A stretch of DNA of 64,000 bases from Nematostella vectensis. Lineage: Eukaryota > Cnidaria > Anthozoa > Actiniaria > Edwardsiidae. The notes below the pieces were generated by a model. That model worked only from the letters and a program-made list of their open reading frames with translations. It was not told where the DNA came from and made no database searches. Below are positions 25,225 to 37,137 of the stretch, one piece after another (positions within the stretch are counted from its first letter, which is position 1; every line of letters starts with the position of its first letter). The position numbers and the translations under genes are program-made. The stretch lies in assembly GCF_932526225.1 (NCBI RefSeq), contig NC_064048.1, positions 9,758,515 through 9,822,514 of the forward strand, in the 5' to 3' direction.

Positions 25225-25488
25225 GCATATCAATATTTGGGTGACCTTAAATCTCGCTCTCTTGGAGGCCTGGGTCTAAGGACTTTTCAAGACTTGTGTG
25301 ATAAAGATTTGACAAAGCGATAAAGTTTTTTTGACACATTTTTGCCTCGAGTCTCAAATTGGAAGAAATCAGTATTTTTACCATGTTTTCTGGAGATCAG
25401 GGAGCGCGAAAACTTTGGCTCTTTTAAATATGGGCATCAATGCCCATATAAGGCAATGCATACGAAGGACACTATCCGTGGGGAATAT
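25225..25488 (-). mobile_element. Interspersed repeat (copy 2, inverted relative to 9898-10170)
   Basis: Its reverse complement follows 9898-10170 from end to end: ATATTCCCC, AGTGTCCTTCGTATG, ATGGGCATTGATGCCCAT, CTTAGACCCAGGCCTCCAAG and GGTCACCCAAATATTGATATGC. About 20% divergence by eye. Noncoding. Confidence 0.75.
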
Positions 25489-27275
25489 GTTTAATATGCG
25501 TAGGGCTAGGCAGAAAAAGGTACATATATCAGAATCCTTCTTATCCCTGGTGCTGCCTTTGGTTTCAAATATGCTGCTTCTTAGTCCTTCTCCTTGTTTC
25601 CTTTGTATGTGCCTCCTTCTAGTCCTATTTAGCCGACCTCAGAGGTTTGGTACCTGATTCGGGTAGGTACTTCATGTATGATTCCCTGAAGTGTCAGCCT
25701 GCTGTTCTCTTCCTACTATACATAAAGTACATAAAGTACTTACCCTTATTCGGGCCTCATGGCGTGCGTGTGGATGGGAAAATTCTTACGGGGGAATTTA
25801 AGTGATGTATTGTCAAAATCACTTTTCTTTCAAAATCACTTTTCTTTATGCTGTGCATTATTTATGTATATATATTTTTTTTACTGATACGCAAGGATAT
25901 TTAGCTATTGCGGTGAAGTTGGGCAAGCTTGCTAGCTCCTTTTTCCATGACTAAAGCACCGAAGAAAGGGGGATGAGCTGCTAGTGAGGCATCTAGTCCC
26001 TTCCAGGGCACTTATACTAGCTTTCTCATCTTTTGGATGTTTAAAGTGCTGAATAAATAAAAATGCAAAACTACTATGCCTAACAGAGTGTTGCTCATGA
26101 GGGATCGCCCGCCTGATGACTCTGCACCAAAAAAAAAATAGTTTAAATATATTTTGGTATCTTGGTTAAAAAATTGAAAGCTATACCCTTTTGAATTCTT
26201 CCAGGGGGAACACCCTCATCATTCATGTATCCCCCCTCTCACCCACGTTATCCTCCCTTCCCCCCCCCCCCCCCCCAACCCCCTTCCACGCGTGGGCGCC
26301 TCGAGCTCGCGAAACACACAGGCCTGAAACGCGAGGACGCAACCGAGCGTTGCTTGCAAAGATTACAACAGACATGGCGAAATTAGAAAACATAGAAGAG
26401 AATATTGCGCTCAAAACGCACGATACGGTCACGTCGATGAAAGTTGTCGGCTTTTCCAAACCTTTTATCGAGAATGTTTTGCTTTGCAAATTAATTTTTT
26501 ATTAAGAAAAGTCAACGAGGTCTCAAAACAGCTCCAGGGCTGAGGGATTGGCTGATTAAATGTTTGCAATCTTGATATATAGCCATAGAACCGTGAAATA
26601 CCCAATCCCAATAAAAGCGACTTTAGATTATAAAATGGACGGTCGAGCCCCTTTTTTGGTGAATTGTTCAAAGGCTTGAAGCAAATATAATGTCGTTCGA
26701 GTACAATATTTCATTACTTATCCAGGCGACTTCGTATATATATTTGTTAAATGAAGCGCTCAATACTATCGGAATACTTTAAGTGCGTTTGTTGAAAATC
26801 AGTTGGCGGTCTAAACAAACCCTTAAGCAATGAATTTCACTGACTGTTTGCACGCTTTTGTAGCGCCATGTCCGCGCACTTAAGAAAAGCATTCCACGGT
26901 TATCCTGTTAGAACAGGGTTCTTTGCTGTTTATTTTAACAGGAATTGCCGACAGAAGGCAAAGAGAAGAGAAAGGAATAGGAGGAAAATGGAATTTTTTT
27001 CTTCCCGATTGCCCAACCAAATAGAGAAAAGATGTCTCTGTTAGCAGGATATTTCACGGTTTGTGATACAGTACAACAGCAAGCACGTTTCTATATCACT
27101 AACACTGTGTGCACTTGGTAATGAACCAAGGGCCTATCCGCACTTGTCGAACAAAGTTTGTCTGGCCCGAACAAAAATGATAACAAATTTTGTCTCGGCC
27201 AAAAGTTATTAGCTAAAGTACATCCGCACTTATCGGGCCAAACAAATTAATTACAAACCGCCGACGTCAATCAAA

Positions 27276-28175
27276 ATGCATTCTCGTATTTCTGGCGCGA
27301 ATGAAATTGCACGTGTGGTTTGTTTACCTTTACAATTCGCCATGCTTCCAATGAATTACATCGCTCTACTCGTGTCGTTTCTGGCAATTTATTCATATTA
27401 TCGACATCAGCAACAACTTCTACTTCTTCTTTGCTATTGGCAATTTAACGTAATTCACCAGAACGTCATTTTACAACGCATAAATCGGCGAAGACAACGT
27501 TTATTTCGACCATACTGGGTTTTGCCTCGGCCATTGCAGTCATGGTTTGAAATTCATTACCGCCAAAGAATAATTCCCGAGAATTTTTTTTATCGCCAGA
27601 TGAGAATGAAACGCGTATCGTTTGACTTGCTGTTGGCAACAATTACGCCATATATACGCCGGCAAAACACGAGATTCAGGAACTGTATTCCTCCCGAGAA
27701 AATATTAGCTGTAGCTCTCTATCGATTAGCGCACGGTGGCGGATATGAGAACGCTGGAGTGGCCATGAATGTTGGACGTTCTACTGCTTTGGAAGCATTT
27801 GAAGACGTTGTAAACTCTTTGTATGCACTAAGGAACGAATACATAAAATTCCCGTCCACAATAGCTGAGACGCAAGATTCAATCGAAACCTTTGAACTGC
27901 TATCCGAACTTCCAAACATCGCTGGAGCGATTGACGGAACGCACATAAAAATTAAAGCACCACAAGAAAGCAAAGCTGATTACTGGAGCCGCTATTCACA
28001 ATATGATGTTGTGTTTCACGACTCTCGAGTTTTGCGTAACACTGGAATTTATGAAAAAGCTGAACGTGGGGACGTGCATTTATCGACAGGTCTGTTGTTG
28101 TTATATTTATTGTTCAGTTCGTCGACGAGTTTTGCCCAGTATTTTCGCGAATCTTTGCTTTCGAGTCGTTCATGA
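27276..28175 (+). pseudogene. PIF/Harbinger transposase, C-terminally truncated and internally deleted
   Basis: The N-terminal half is open (RMKRVSFDLLLATITPYI, ALYRLAHGGGYENAGVAMNV, GRSTALEAFEDVV), leading to LPNIAGAIDGTHIKI, where the Asp is the first catalytic residue of the DDE_4 nuclease. Complete family members have about 25 more residues between the following KADYWSRYSQYD and HDSRVLRN; here they are joined directly, so an in-frame deletion has removed part of the core while keeping the second Asp context (HDSRVLRNTGIYEKAERG). After about codon 269 the frame passes the deletion junction and reads the antisense of the neighbouring Myb frame until a stop. The third catalytic residue is lost. 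Not functional as a nuclease. Confidence 0.9.
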
Positions 28176-28465
28176 TATGATACCCACAGGTTAATCAAAT
28201 ACGTCTCCTCTTCTTTCTCGAAACTTTCAGTCTTTTTTGCTTTACTTGGTGCTGGCGCTTTGCCGCCTTTATCAAGTTGTTGCTTGTTCGCTTGTTGGTT
28301 GTTTTGCGGCACTTGTTGGTTTGCTTGTAAAGGCTGAAGCGGTGGATTCTGTACTTCATGTGGTTGCTCTACAATTTGAGACTGCGATTGACCATAAATA
28401 CCAGCAGGATCAAACACTTGTGAGCCATAATAGTTGAAATAATAGTCCCGAGGAAAGTACGCCAT
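28049..28465 (-). pseudogene. Harbinger Myb/SANT-like DNA-binding protein, C-terminally truncated
   Basis: The first ATG is at 28465. An N-terminal Gln/Asn/Pro-rich segment (NPPLQPLQANQQVPQNNQQA) and a basic linker lead to a Myb/SANT-like helix region (EKEEETYLINLWVSYHERLE, KYWAKLVDELNNKYNNNRPV). The expected remainder (recognition helix and C-terminus) is missing and is replaced by eight residues read across the deletion junction. Harbinger elements usually encode such a partner, which binds the ends and brings the transposase into the nucleus. It converges on the truncated transposase, overlapping at 28049-28175. Confidence 0.85.
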
Positions 28466-28751
28466 GTTGTGACCTCGATTCACTCTGCGAAGATGAACTT
28501 TCCCGCGCAATTCGATCACGTTGGGTTATCAAGTAGGGTGATAATTGACAAAGCTGTCATGTTCGACATGATTTTGACGTTTGGCCTAGTTTTGTAGGGC
28601 TCCAAACCTCCCCAGCGGCGTCTTTGTAGTTTGGCCTGGCCGAACAAATTTTGTCTCAGCCGAACAAACGCATCCGCACTTGTTTCTTACAGTTGATGAC
28701 AGAATTTGTGTCTAAATAAACAAGTTTTGTACAAGTGCGGATGGGCCCCAA

Positions 28752-31700
28752 GCAAGCTTTACATGCTCCATAGGTTTTGTCATTAAACTAATTTATTTAG
28801 AAATTCAGCATGGCTTAGCTTGTTGCATGAAATTCTACATGGCTTAGCTTGTTGCCATCAAACAATTGCGCTAAGACTAATCCCGTCTGATGTTGTTTGG
28901 TAAACCAATGATTTGTAGTTGTTTATTTTTTCATGGGTGGATCTACAGCGGAAAGTTATACGTGGCTGATATTAGTCAAGATAGAAGATAGTCTGTGTAA
29001 TACGGGAAGGGTAATAATCGCAGCGGGCACGTAGAGATAGGGGGTTGGCGTACGTGGCTGCGCACCCCCTGATCTCGAACACAAACACGCAGTCCTTTAG
29101 TTTTCAGAAGTAGACAAATCTCAGCATTTTCGCGTATAATATCTAACGACTTCACAACCCAACATTGCAGATTAAACCTTTACCATGAAAATAATAATAA
29201 TTTAATCGAATTTCCCAATATCGGAGATTAAGCTAATATCGGAGTGATTATGTAAGAAGCCACGAAACGACTTGCTGATTAGCTGTTCTTGTTTATATTT
29301 TCTCTTACAGGACTAAATTCTCGCCCTTTTATGTCTCCTTATCTAAAACGTTTCTAATGGTATGATAATATGTCCTTAGAAGACAAAATAAACAAGGCAA
29401 TTACTGCATCATTCAGACCATAAGACTCCTTGTAAATTAAGTGCAAAGACACTCTAACATAGGCTTTAGCACCTTTTCTATCTGATCGTCTAAGAAACGT
29501 GCAAACATCGTTTTTTAAAATCTCAAACAAAGCATTAAAGGATTAGACAGTAAGTACTCGATGCTAACAAAGCAATAAAGGCAGACTTTTATTCATAAGA
29601 TAGTGTTCGGATTCTAGCGCATTATGGTAAAGCCTGCATTATTCTTGCTTCGCGATTTTCCATAGGCAATGTTCCCGATTCGATGACACAAAAATTCATT
29701 ATTTGTTACCTCTAATACCACATGGATCCGAATTATAGGAACATAAGGCGGAGTCCATTAGAGAATAAGATTGAATGGCGCTACAATAAAATGACTCCCT
29801 ATAGCACCTCCCCTAGTAATAGTCTAGAAGAGGCTAATAGACCAGAAATACCGACAAAAAGGTTGTGCAATTTATGAATTATATCATCTTTCGTGGAATT
29901 ATCTCATTGGCTCTTCTAATGAAGAATGCAAAATAATCAATTCGTCATAAAGAAATTTAGCTTGAGCAAAGACAATCAACACATTTTCATCAAGTGAAGC
30001 TTGTTGAGTATATCGATTTGCCTTTAAAACTTTTCACGTATGGTGACTGCATTAACTGAATTATCAAACCTATTAGCGTTTGATCATTAAAACTTCAAGC
30101 TTGGAATTGCGCGAGCTAAAGCGAAGGTCGCGTCATTGCAGCATACCAAGTACAACCTGCGGGAAACATACATCAAGGATACACAATGCGTTGGTTATTA
30201 TATTTTGATGGAAATATGAAGACCAACGAAGACATCATGACCCGTGAATGTAGATAGGAATGCAACCTATGCGACCATCCACACGTACACCCTGACAAAT
30301 GTGACCTCTTGCAATTACAAGCAATCTCAAACTTACATTTCAATAACACCATCTCGCCACACAAGACAAAGGCCCTCTGATTATGTAACCCAACTTGATT
30401 CCTTAGCCCTTAGGTATAGACCCTTTGCTGCTAAAGTGCGAATTCCTAATTTGCAACAGGTGTTAATATATTAATCACAGAAAGGTTATTGGGAAATTTA
30501 CTTAGGAGTCAAGTTGTTGATGTACCGGGACTTTCTACGGCGACGCCTGGGCCCCAAGGAGAAAGGTTTAAGAAATGTAGATTAAAGACGAGGCTATCGA
30601 TATATCCGGGGCTAAGTAAATATTAAAAGAACGCTTTCTTCCACAATAGGGTCTGGGAAGATCAAGGTCTGGATGCTAGCTTCGCCTTGGGTCTTATTCC
30701 AACGCTAGGGTTCCAAAGGAACAGGTTTAAGATCAAACATAATAGATGGCCCCGGGGCTAAGCATAACCATCACATTGCTAAAAGGATCTGGGAGGGTCA
30801 TGGTCGAAGACGCTCAACAAGTAGCTGTTCGCCGACAACAAGGTCCCAAGGGGAACAAGTGAAAGTCACAGCAACGGATGCAGCATAGATAAAGGACGAG
30901 GCCATGCGCCTATCCTGGGCTAAGTAAACATTGCTAACATGGTAAATAAGTTATAAACAAATTGTTGGTTCATCCCGGGAATGAGGTAGACTCTACGGTA
31001 CCAGAGGGGCAGGGAATCACGGTGACAGATGAATAGATAAAGGCGAGGCCATGGACCTCTCCTTCAGGCTGAATTGCTGTTAGATTAGTCTCTGTGTTTT
31101 TGTATTTTATCGATAAGTGTTCAAGTATCCGTAGTGTCGGGGCAGGCCCTTGCAGGGACCTTTTGTCCGTTCGCCTTCCCCTCTCTGCACTTATGTTTTT
31201 TTTATGTATTGTATCTTTATATATAAGTGTGGAGGAAGACTCTAAATAAATAATTAAATAAAATTGGTTAGGCAGTACCTTCAACTTGTAGAAAAGGGTT
31301 TGGGTTGGTCTAGCTCATTATTCAAACAGCCCCCCTCCCCCCCCCCCAAAAAAAAAAAAAACGAGTCTCGTTTAAAAAAAAAAAAAAAAAAACTCCGTTT
31401 GTCTCGAAGGCTTTGCTGATAAGTCTTTATACGTTTCAGGGTGACCGCTCAGTGAAGCAGAATCTACTGGCTTGTGACTAATCTCCCACCCCATCATTTC
31501 TTAGGCCATAATAGCCTATTTTAAAACTAACTGGTTTTATGACAGAAGCTTTTATGTTTATATACCCCGTTTTCTCGGCTCATGAAACGCCTTACGTTCA
31601 GGACGGGAGGGGATGTCTTCATGACCATTCCTTTTATACTACTTCCCTCCACGGTTAGTCTCGGTCCATGAGACGCATCACGTCTTACGAGGGTTCCTGC

Positions 31701-33531
31701 TTGAGTTTCCATCAACAAACTCTTGACTTTTTCAACTTTCCCTCGTTTGTTTCTTTTGCTAGAAATGCGGAAAATTTCCGGCGACTTTTAGGAGTCTAAG
31801 CACTTTGTGCAGCAAAGCTACAGGTAGCTAAACATCTGGAAAGGATTACGGAATTTGGTTTGAAAAGACTTGCGACCCCTCCCCTACCTTAAAGTGAAAT
31901 AATCTAGAATGTGTGATATCAAGAGGATGTTAAGATGATCCGGACTTCAGTTCTAGCAGATACGAGCACAAAACAGGAAAAATAAGAAGCAATTAGAGAC
32001 GCGTTGTTCTTGTATGCATTCCTGGATATCTTGTTCGCTGTGCAAGATAACCTCCTGATTGGGTTACGGAGGGCAGAGGAGATTGTCCCCTTACATACAA
32101 GCCAAAGTATGAAAGTTTTCAAGTGCTAGCTTTTCAGAACGCTCTTGGAACTGTTAAAACTCTGCCCTCCGTAGAGCTACAGAAACCCTGCATTCCATAA
32201 CAAGAAAATAAAACGCTTGAGTAGCTTTGAGATGTTTGGGTTTTCTCGAGAGCTTTGCTTATGAAAATTAGTCTAGGTCATATATGTATTCCATGGCGCC
32301 AGCTCACTGACAAGGGGGTCGTATCGGCTAAGCCAAAAAGTCCTCTCTCATACAAACGTAAAGAATAAACACTGTCAACAATTAAGACAAAACTGTCAGA
32401 CCTTGAAAACCTAAGAGAATCGACACAAGATAGCTTTGGGTCGCACTGGGACCAACATTCAAGCCCCTTTGAGTTAACGCTCTGAGTGCTAGCCAACATT
32501 TCCTTGTTGCTCATAACTTAGACCATGAAATTCCTTTCATTCAGCGTCCAATCACAGAAGCTGCAAACATGTGGATGTTTGACACCTTCCTGAAAATAAA
32601 GTGATGACGGCACGATGGACCTGGTTTAATGGCTTCTCCAATTCTTTGGCTTATTGTTTGTGTCTTGTGTCTTTTGTCAGAATATTGGTCTTGTTAGCTG
32701 TGGAAGTGCGGCTGTGGACATTTTGACGTCATAAATCAAGAACAAGAGTGTCTTAAAAGAGACATTTGGGGTAACACAATATTGTCCATAAGTACCTGTT
32801 CTTTTTAACATTATCTCACGCAGGACGACTAGTCTCTTTGACGGTGCCAAAATCTTAAATATTTCTTTTTTCTTTCTTTAAATATTTTTGAAGACAAGTC
32901 CTAGCTGCGTGAACGACAAAGGAAGACAATGAACTTATTAATAACGCTGTTATCAGAGGGCAATCGTTTAGGGGGCGTATGACCTCGCTAGAATTTTAGA
33001 TTGTGAAACAGAGTAATGCTCACGGATCTTATTTACGAAAACGTGGACACAAAGGAATTGAATTTTCAATTGTAGGCTTTGGCTCGCTAGGGCTTTTTGC
33101 ATCTATGATTCTAGAAGCATGCTCCTACAGTGAAGCATGGGTTGACATTACAGGGGGTACATTTTTGCGAAGTCATCTTCAGCGCGCAGGGTGGTAATGA
33201 TAAAAGGTATGCGATATCGAACTCTTCCTGGCCGAGAAACTTAAAGGGCTTGAAGTCTAATTAAACGAGCAATATAGAATTAATAAATAAAGCATGTACA
33301 TCTTCATGTAGGTCTTTTGAATAATCGCGCACTCCAGGCCCGCGTTGATCCGAGTTTATGTGATACGACCAGGGTAAGAGAGATAGGGCACGAAGTCTGA
33401 TCGTACAAGACATAAGCCCGGGACGATCCAAAGGCAAGCGCTAACAAACGCTGCATGACCGAGAAAGGTCGGTAGGGTGTGCTACTTATAACTAAACGAG
33501 CCACAGCACGGCGTTTATGTCAAATCCAGTA
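28752..33531. other. Noncoding region between Harbinger element and cyclin gene
   Basis: No exon can be supported. It contains a short direct repeat (ATGGCTTAGCTTGTTGC twice, 28802-28858), a degenerate tandem repeat at 30500-31090 and an adjacent C-run and A-run near 31325-31392. Short open frames lack recognisable domains and splice context. Confidence 0.5.
30500..31090. repeat. Degenerate tandem repeat, about 155-bp unit
   Basis: GGGCTAAGTAAACATTGCTAA-like phrases at about 30609, 30760 and 30915 are each preceded by GATAAAGGACGAGGC-like text and followed by GGTCTGGGAAG and CCCAAGGGGAACAGGT phrases. Old and eroded. Confidence 0.65.
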
Positions 33532-33537
33532 TTTATT
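33532..33537 (-). terminator. Candidate poly(A) signal of the cyclin D gene
   Basis: AATAAA on the minus strand, about 180 bases after the stop codon at 33716. Confidence 0.5.
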
Positions 33538-33715
33538 CACAATATATACACACTAGGGCCACATACAGATAAGCCTTGCACTGCAGTATTCATATGTGTG
33601 GACTCCTGAAATTTCTCACGCCTGCGGAGGGGGCCTGGCCCGATTGGCAGCGGCGCGGTGACGCTGAAAATCTAGCCAGAATGAACGACTCGAATAAACG
33701 GACTACTAGGAAGTA

Positions 33716-36700
33716 TTAAAATTGAATTTCTTGTAGGTCTGTGGGTGTCGAGGGTGTGGAAGGGGTATGCGCCTCCTTCCCTCTCGTCGGGTCTGCCTTG
33801 ACGCTTAGATGTAAAACTTCTTCCATTAGATCTTGGCAACTTCTAAGACATTCCTGAAAGAGACGACAAAATACGTTGAGAAAGAGATTATGCAACTTTG
33901 GGAGGTTGGGGGGGGGGGGGGGGGGTGGGGGTAGGGATGCAGAGTAAAGTGTTGGTTTGTGTGAGGGGTCACACATTAGTAGTCGAGACCAAAAGCATTT
34001 CCAAACCTAGCTTCCAAGCATACGTTTTTTCCCAAATCATTCAGGCTAGAAACATGGACTAACACAAATTTGACGAATGTTGTAAAGTTATATTGACTTA
34101 CAGTAAGTAGATTCAGAAAATGTCGGACGTTTGTCTTGTTCAACAATAGTTTGTTTTCCCAGTAAGACTTTCAATAGTTCTACTTGGAATCTTGTTTTAA
34201 AACTGGGCTTTGCAACGAAAAAGCCTTTCCTTGCCTAAACCCCTTACATCTGAAGATTATTTGGATAATAAAGGCCGCCTTTTAGCCTTTTGTCATGTGC
34301 CACTCTATCCTTGCCCTAATTTATACCTTTGAAAGGGAAGGATTTAAAACAAAGGAAAGCACACCCAGATATCCGTTGTTTATAAGCTTACATTATCTTA
34401 ATGTAAGGCCTTTCGAGCGATTGCATTCTGAGTCTTAACCATGACCTCCGTCCAGTTTTCGCATACCAGGGTTTCGGATTAGACAGACCCTGTCAGAGTG
34501 TAGACAAACCTACGATGCGAGGCGAAGGGGCCTCCCAGATACTCAACAAAAAGGGCAAAAATGCTTCATAGCTTCTAAACATTGCGGGGGAAATCATATT
34601 ATGTTGATAATTACTGCAAAACTAACATTCCAAGCAATTTTGATTTCTGGCATAAAAATGATACCGACAAATTTCCATAACAATAATACACTGACGTATC
34701 TTGTGTACGCGCGCGTGCCATATTGGCGAGCCTTTGTGAAATCGCCATGGAAAATTCAAATTACCACGTTAATCACTTTATACCGATTTTGTTATCTTAG
34801 AGGAGCGTCGAGGAGGCATTTTTAAGTGAAAGGACAAATAAATACAAGAGAAAATGGGAATTGTTAAGCGCGCTCAAAAAAGTTCGAAATAAGAGCGAGT
34901 ATTGAGTTTCCGTCATTGCGTTTCCGAGACGATTTTTATTTTTTGCGCAACTTAATGCTCACGTGGTGATAGTAATAGATAGCGAATCTTTAAGTGTGCT
35001 AGCATGGATAAGCGTTCTCCTTCGCTGCTTTCACGTGGATTGTGAATGAAACAACGAAAAACAAAATTCTTCCGCGATGCCGGCCGTTCTTTGTTCCCGG
35101 TAGCGTGAGCAAAAGACAAGTGCATCCAAGCAATAAACGCGAAGGCAGACGCTTGGGTTTACAAACGTTACCTATACTAAACACTAAGCTTTGTTTGCTT
35201 TACACAAGACAGCGAAATGCCTTTATTTCTTTTTTCAAAGCCAACTGTTTGAATTCCGTCTGGCAAGTGAATATGGGTCAAGCATCGTTTACTGCGAAGA
35301 AAGCAACACTTTTTTTATCTCAAATGACAATATGTTTGTTGACTCAAGATTTCTCGAAGAAAGTAACACCGTGATTTGTTACTGTGTCGCAGACAATGGT
35401 CTCAAATTCCCGCGCTTTTGGTCTTCATTAATACGAATGGATAATAGGAAACCTGCAAATATGTCTATCACGACACTCCTATGCCGATTTGTTAAATTTT
35501 GTTAAAAAAAATTAGTAAAAAAAATGTTTTAACAATTGAAACTAAAAAAAAAGATACTACCTTTTTTCTTTTACTTCGCAGAAAACAAGACAAACCGCAA
35601 TATTTCTATTAGTGGCTCCAAATACCACTGAAACCACGAGAAAAAAATATATATTCCGGATACTTACGGGTTCTATATTCGTAATCGCGTGTAGTAAGCT
35701 CGCTAGATGTGTTGCAGTCCATGATCTAGAGCTGACATGAGATGATATACCCAGGCCCGTGAAAGCCGCGCACACGGAGGCGGCCGCGAGCATGGAAGGA
35801 GTATACAGTAAAAACTTGTCATCTAAAAGGCAATAACAACCAATAAGTATACAAGAATTGATGCGGGAATCCTGGTGAGCTTTCTGGAGGGGGTTCTTAG
35901 CGGTTAGTTTACATTAGTGAATGAGGATTCAGTGCGTTAAGTCGATAAAGTTTGCTTGAGGATCAGGGTCAAAAATGGAATGTAAAGAAATGGTGCAGAA
36001 TTAGGAAGTGTGAAGCACTTCTGCGTCAATAAATAACAAGGGAGGGCAGCTATACAGAGTTTATTATCACGAAAAAAAAAAATAATTTACCTGTGCAGCA
36101 AAGTACGATAAACGTTGAAGCATGCTTCCGTAATACATCTAAGGTTGATCTATCAAGCGGGAGTCTTGAAAATATCTGATCTAAGAAGTCGTGTGGAGTC
36201 ACTGCTGAAACGTCCCATTTTAATTTACCTAATACCAAAAGTTCCCAATCCTGAAAAGAAAAAGGAAAGACAAAAACTGGTGAGATTATTTAGATCGAGG
36301 AGTTCACACGCGCGTAACGCGATAGACCTGCGCGAGCTATAAAAACCTAAACAAATAAGTAATAATTAGCTACAGAGGGGCAAAAGTATACTGGCCGGAT
36401 GGGATAAAGGCATGTATTAGGCGCGTTGGGATCTAAATGTTTTTGTCTCGACTTGTAGGAATTGGCTGGGAATTGGCAATTTCGTTCATTCAAGCATAGA
36501 CTCGCGAGGTTTTCGCGTAGTCACATTCACGATGCTAATTACAGTCGAGGTAATTAGTGCTAAATTCATTATAATACAAAAAATATAAAACCCGCAAGAT
36601 AATAGCGTGAAACATAATGGAGTTTACTCACGAGTAGTTCTTCGGTTGTGATCGAATTATCTGTATAAATACACAGTTTTTCAGCTGTGAGTGGAGAGGT

Positions 36701-37137
36701 CTCTTTCATCTTGCTCGCGATAAACATGCACACTGCACCAAGTAATTGAAGCTGGAACTTTTTTACCGGTAACAGAGATAAAATCCTGTCCAAATAGTTC
36801 ATAGATAAAGCAAACACTTCTTCCTCGCAACGTTCTTCTTCGCAAACCTAAAACACAAGACAAAATAATAAATTTAGATTAAATTGTATTAAAATGCTTC
36901 ACATATTATAATCACTTCGAAGCTCAAATTGCGGAAATTTACCTCTAACATCCACGTCGCTACTAATTTCCTCATGTGTGGCTCAACTTCGGTTTGAACA
37001 ATTTTAAAATAATTACAGCTCGGTAGATATCTCTCCTCGCAAGCCAACAAGTTAGTTAGAACTCTATCGTCTTTAAGAATGGCAGGGTCTTTATACGCAA
37101 AGCGAAATCTCGGTCCTTCACAGCAGAGTAAATCCAT
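33716..37137 (-). CDS. CCND: D-type cyclin, complete, five exons
   Basis: Exons: 37137-36943, 36847-36632, 36250-36091, 35822-35668 and 33853-33716. All junctions are GT-AG with matching phases (0, 0, 1, 0), and the joined frame encodes 287 residues, the normal D-cyclin length. It opens MDLLCCEGP, carrying the LxCxE motif that D cyclins use to bind retinoblastoma-family proteins. The cyclin box follows ([55 protein letters not shown]). The second cyclin fold starts in exon 3 ([20 protein letters not shown]). The C-terminus has [10 protein letters not shown], matching the family's Thr-Pro phosphodegron (human D1 Thr286 region). It should activate CDK4/6 in G1. Split positions and motifs leave little doubt about the family; whether it is the only D cyclin in the genome cannot be seen. 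Confidence 0.96.
33908..33926. repeat. Long G-run (C-run on the transcribed strand) in the last cyclin D intron
   Basis: An uninterrupted run of about 18-19 G on the plus strand. On the gene's strand it is a C-run roughly 60-75 bases upstream of the acceptor of the last exon. Confidence 0.9.

Larger units (their letters stand above)
22351..27129. other. Mostly noncoding interval between two transposons
   Basis: Apart from one possible signal-peptide exon (23012-23092), a 143-bp tandem repeat and two interspersed repeats listed separately, I see no supportable coding sequence. A C-run lies at about 26262-26276. Confidence 0.5.
27130..28748 (+). mobile_element. Internally deleted PIF/Harbinger DNA transposon with intact ends
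   Basis: The left end starts GGGCCTATCCGCACTTGT and the right end is the reverse complement of GGGCCCATCCGCACTTGT. The 1619-bp element is flanked on both sides by CAA (27127-27129 and 28749-28751), the 3-bp target duplication expected for this superfamily. The CATCCGCACTT motif is repeated subterminally on both sides (near 27222 and 28670). It carries two convergent frames, transposase (plus) and Myb/SANT-like protein (minus), both missing their 3' parts, fused tail to tail around 28075. The element is therefore a deletion derivative that cannot move alone but keeps the ends needed for mobilisation in trans. Confidence 0.93.

Noticed and set aside
25331-25657. 108-residue open frame on the plus strand
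   Set aside because: Its N-terminal half lies in the interspersed repeat that also occurs in an intron at 9898-10170, so it is not an independent gene.
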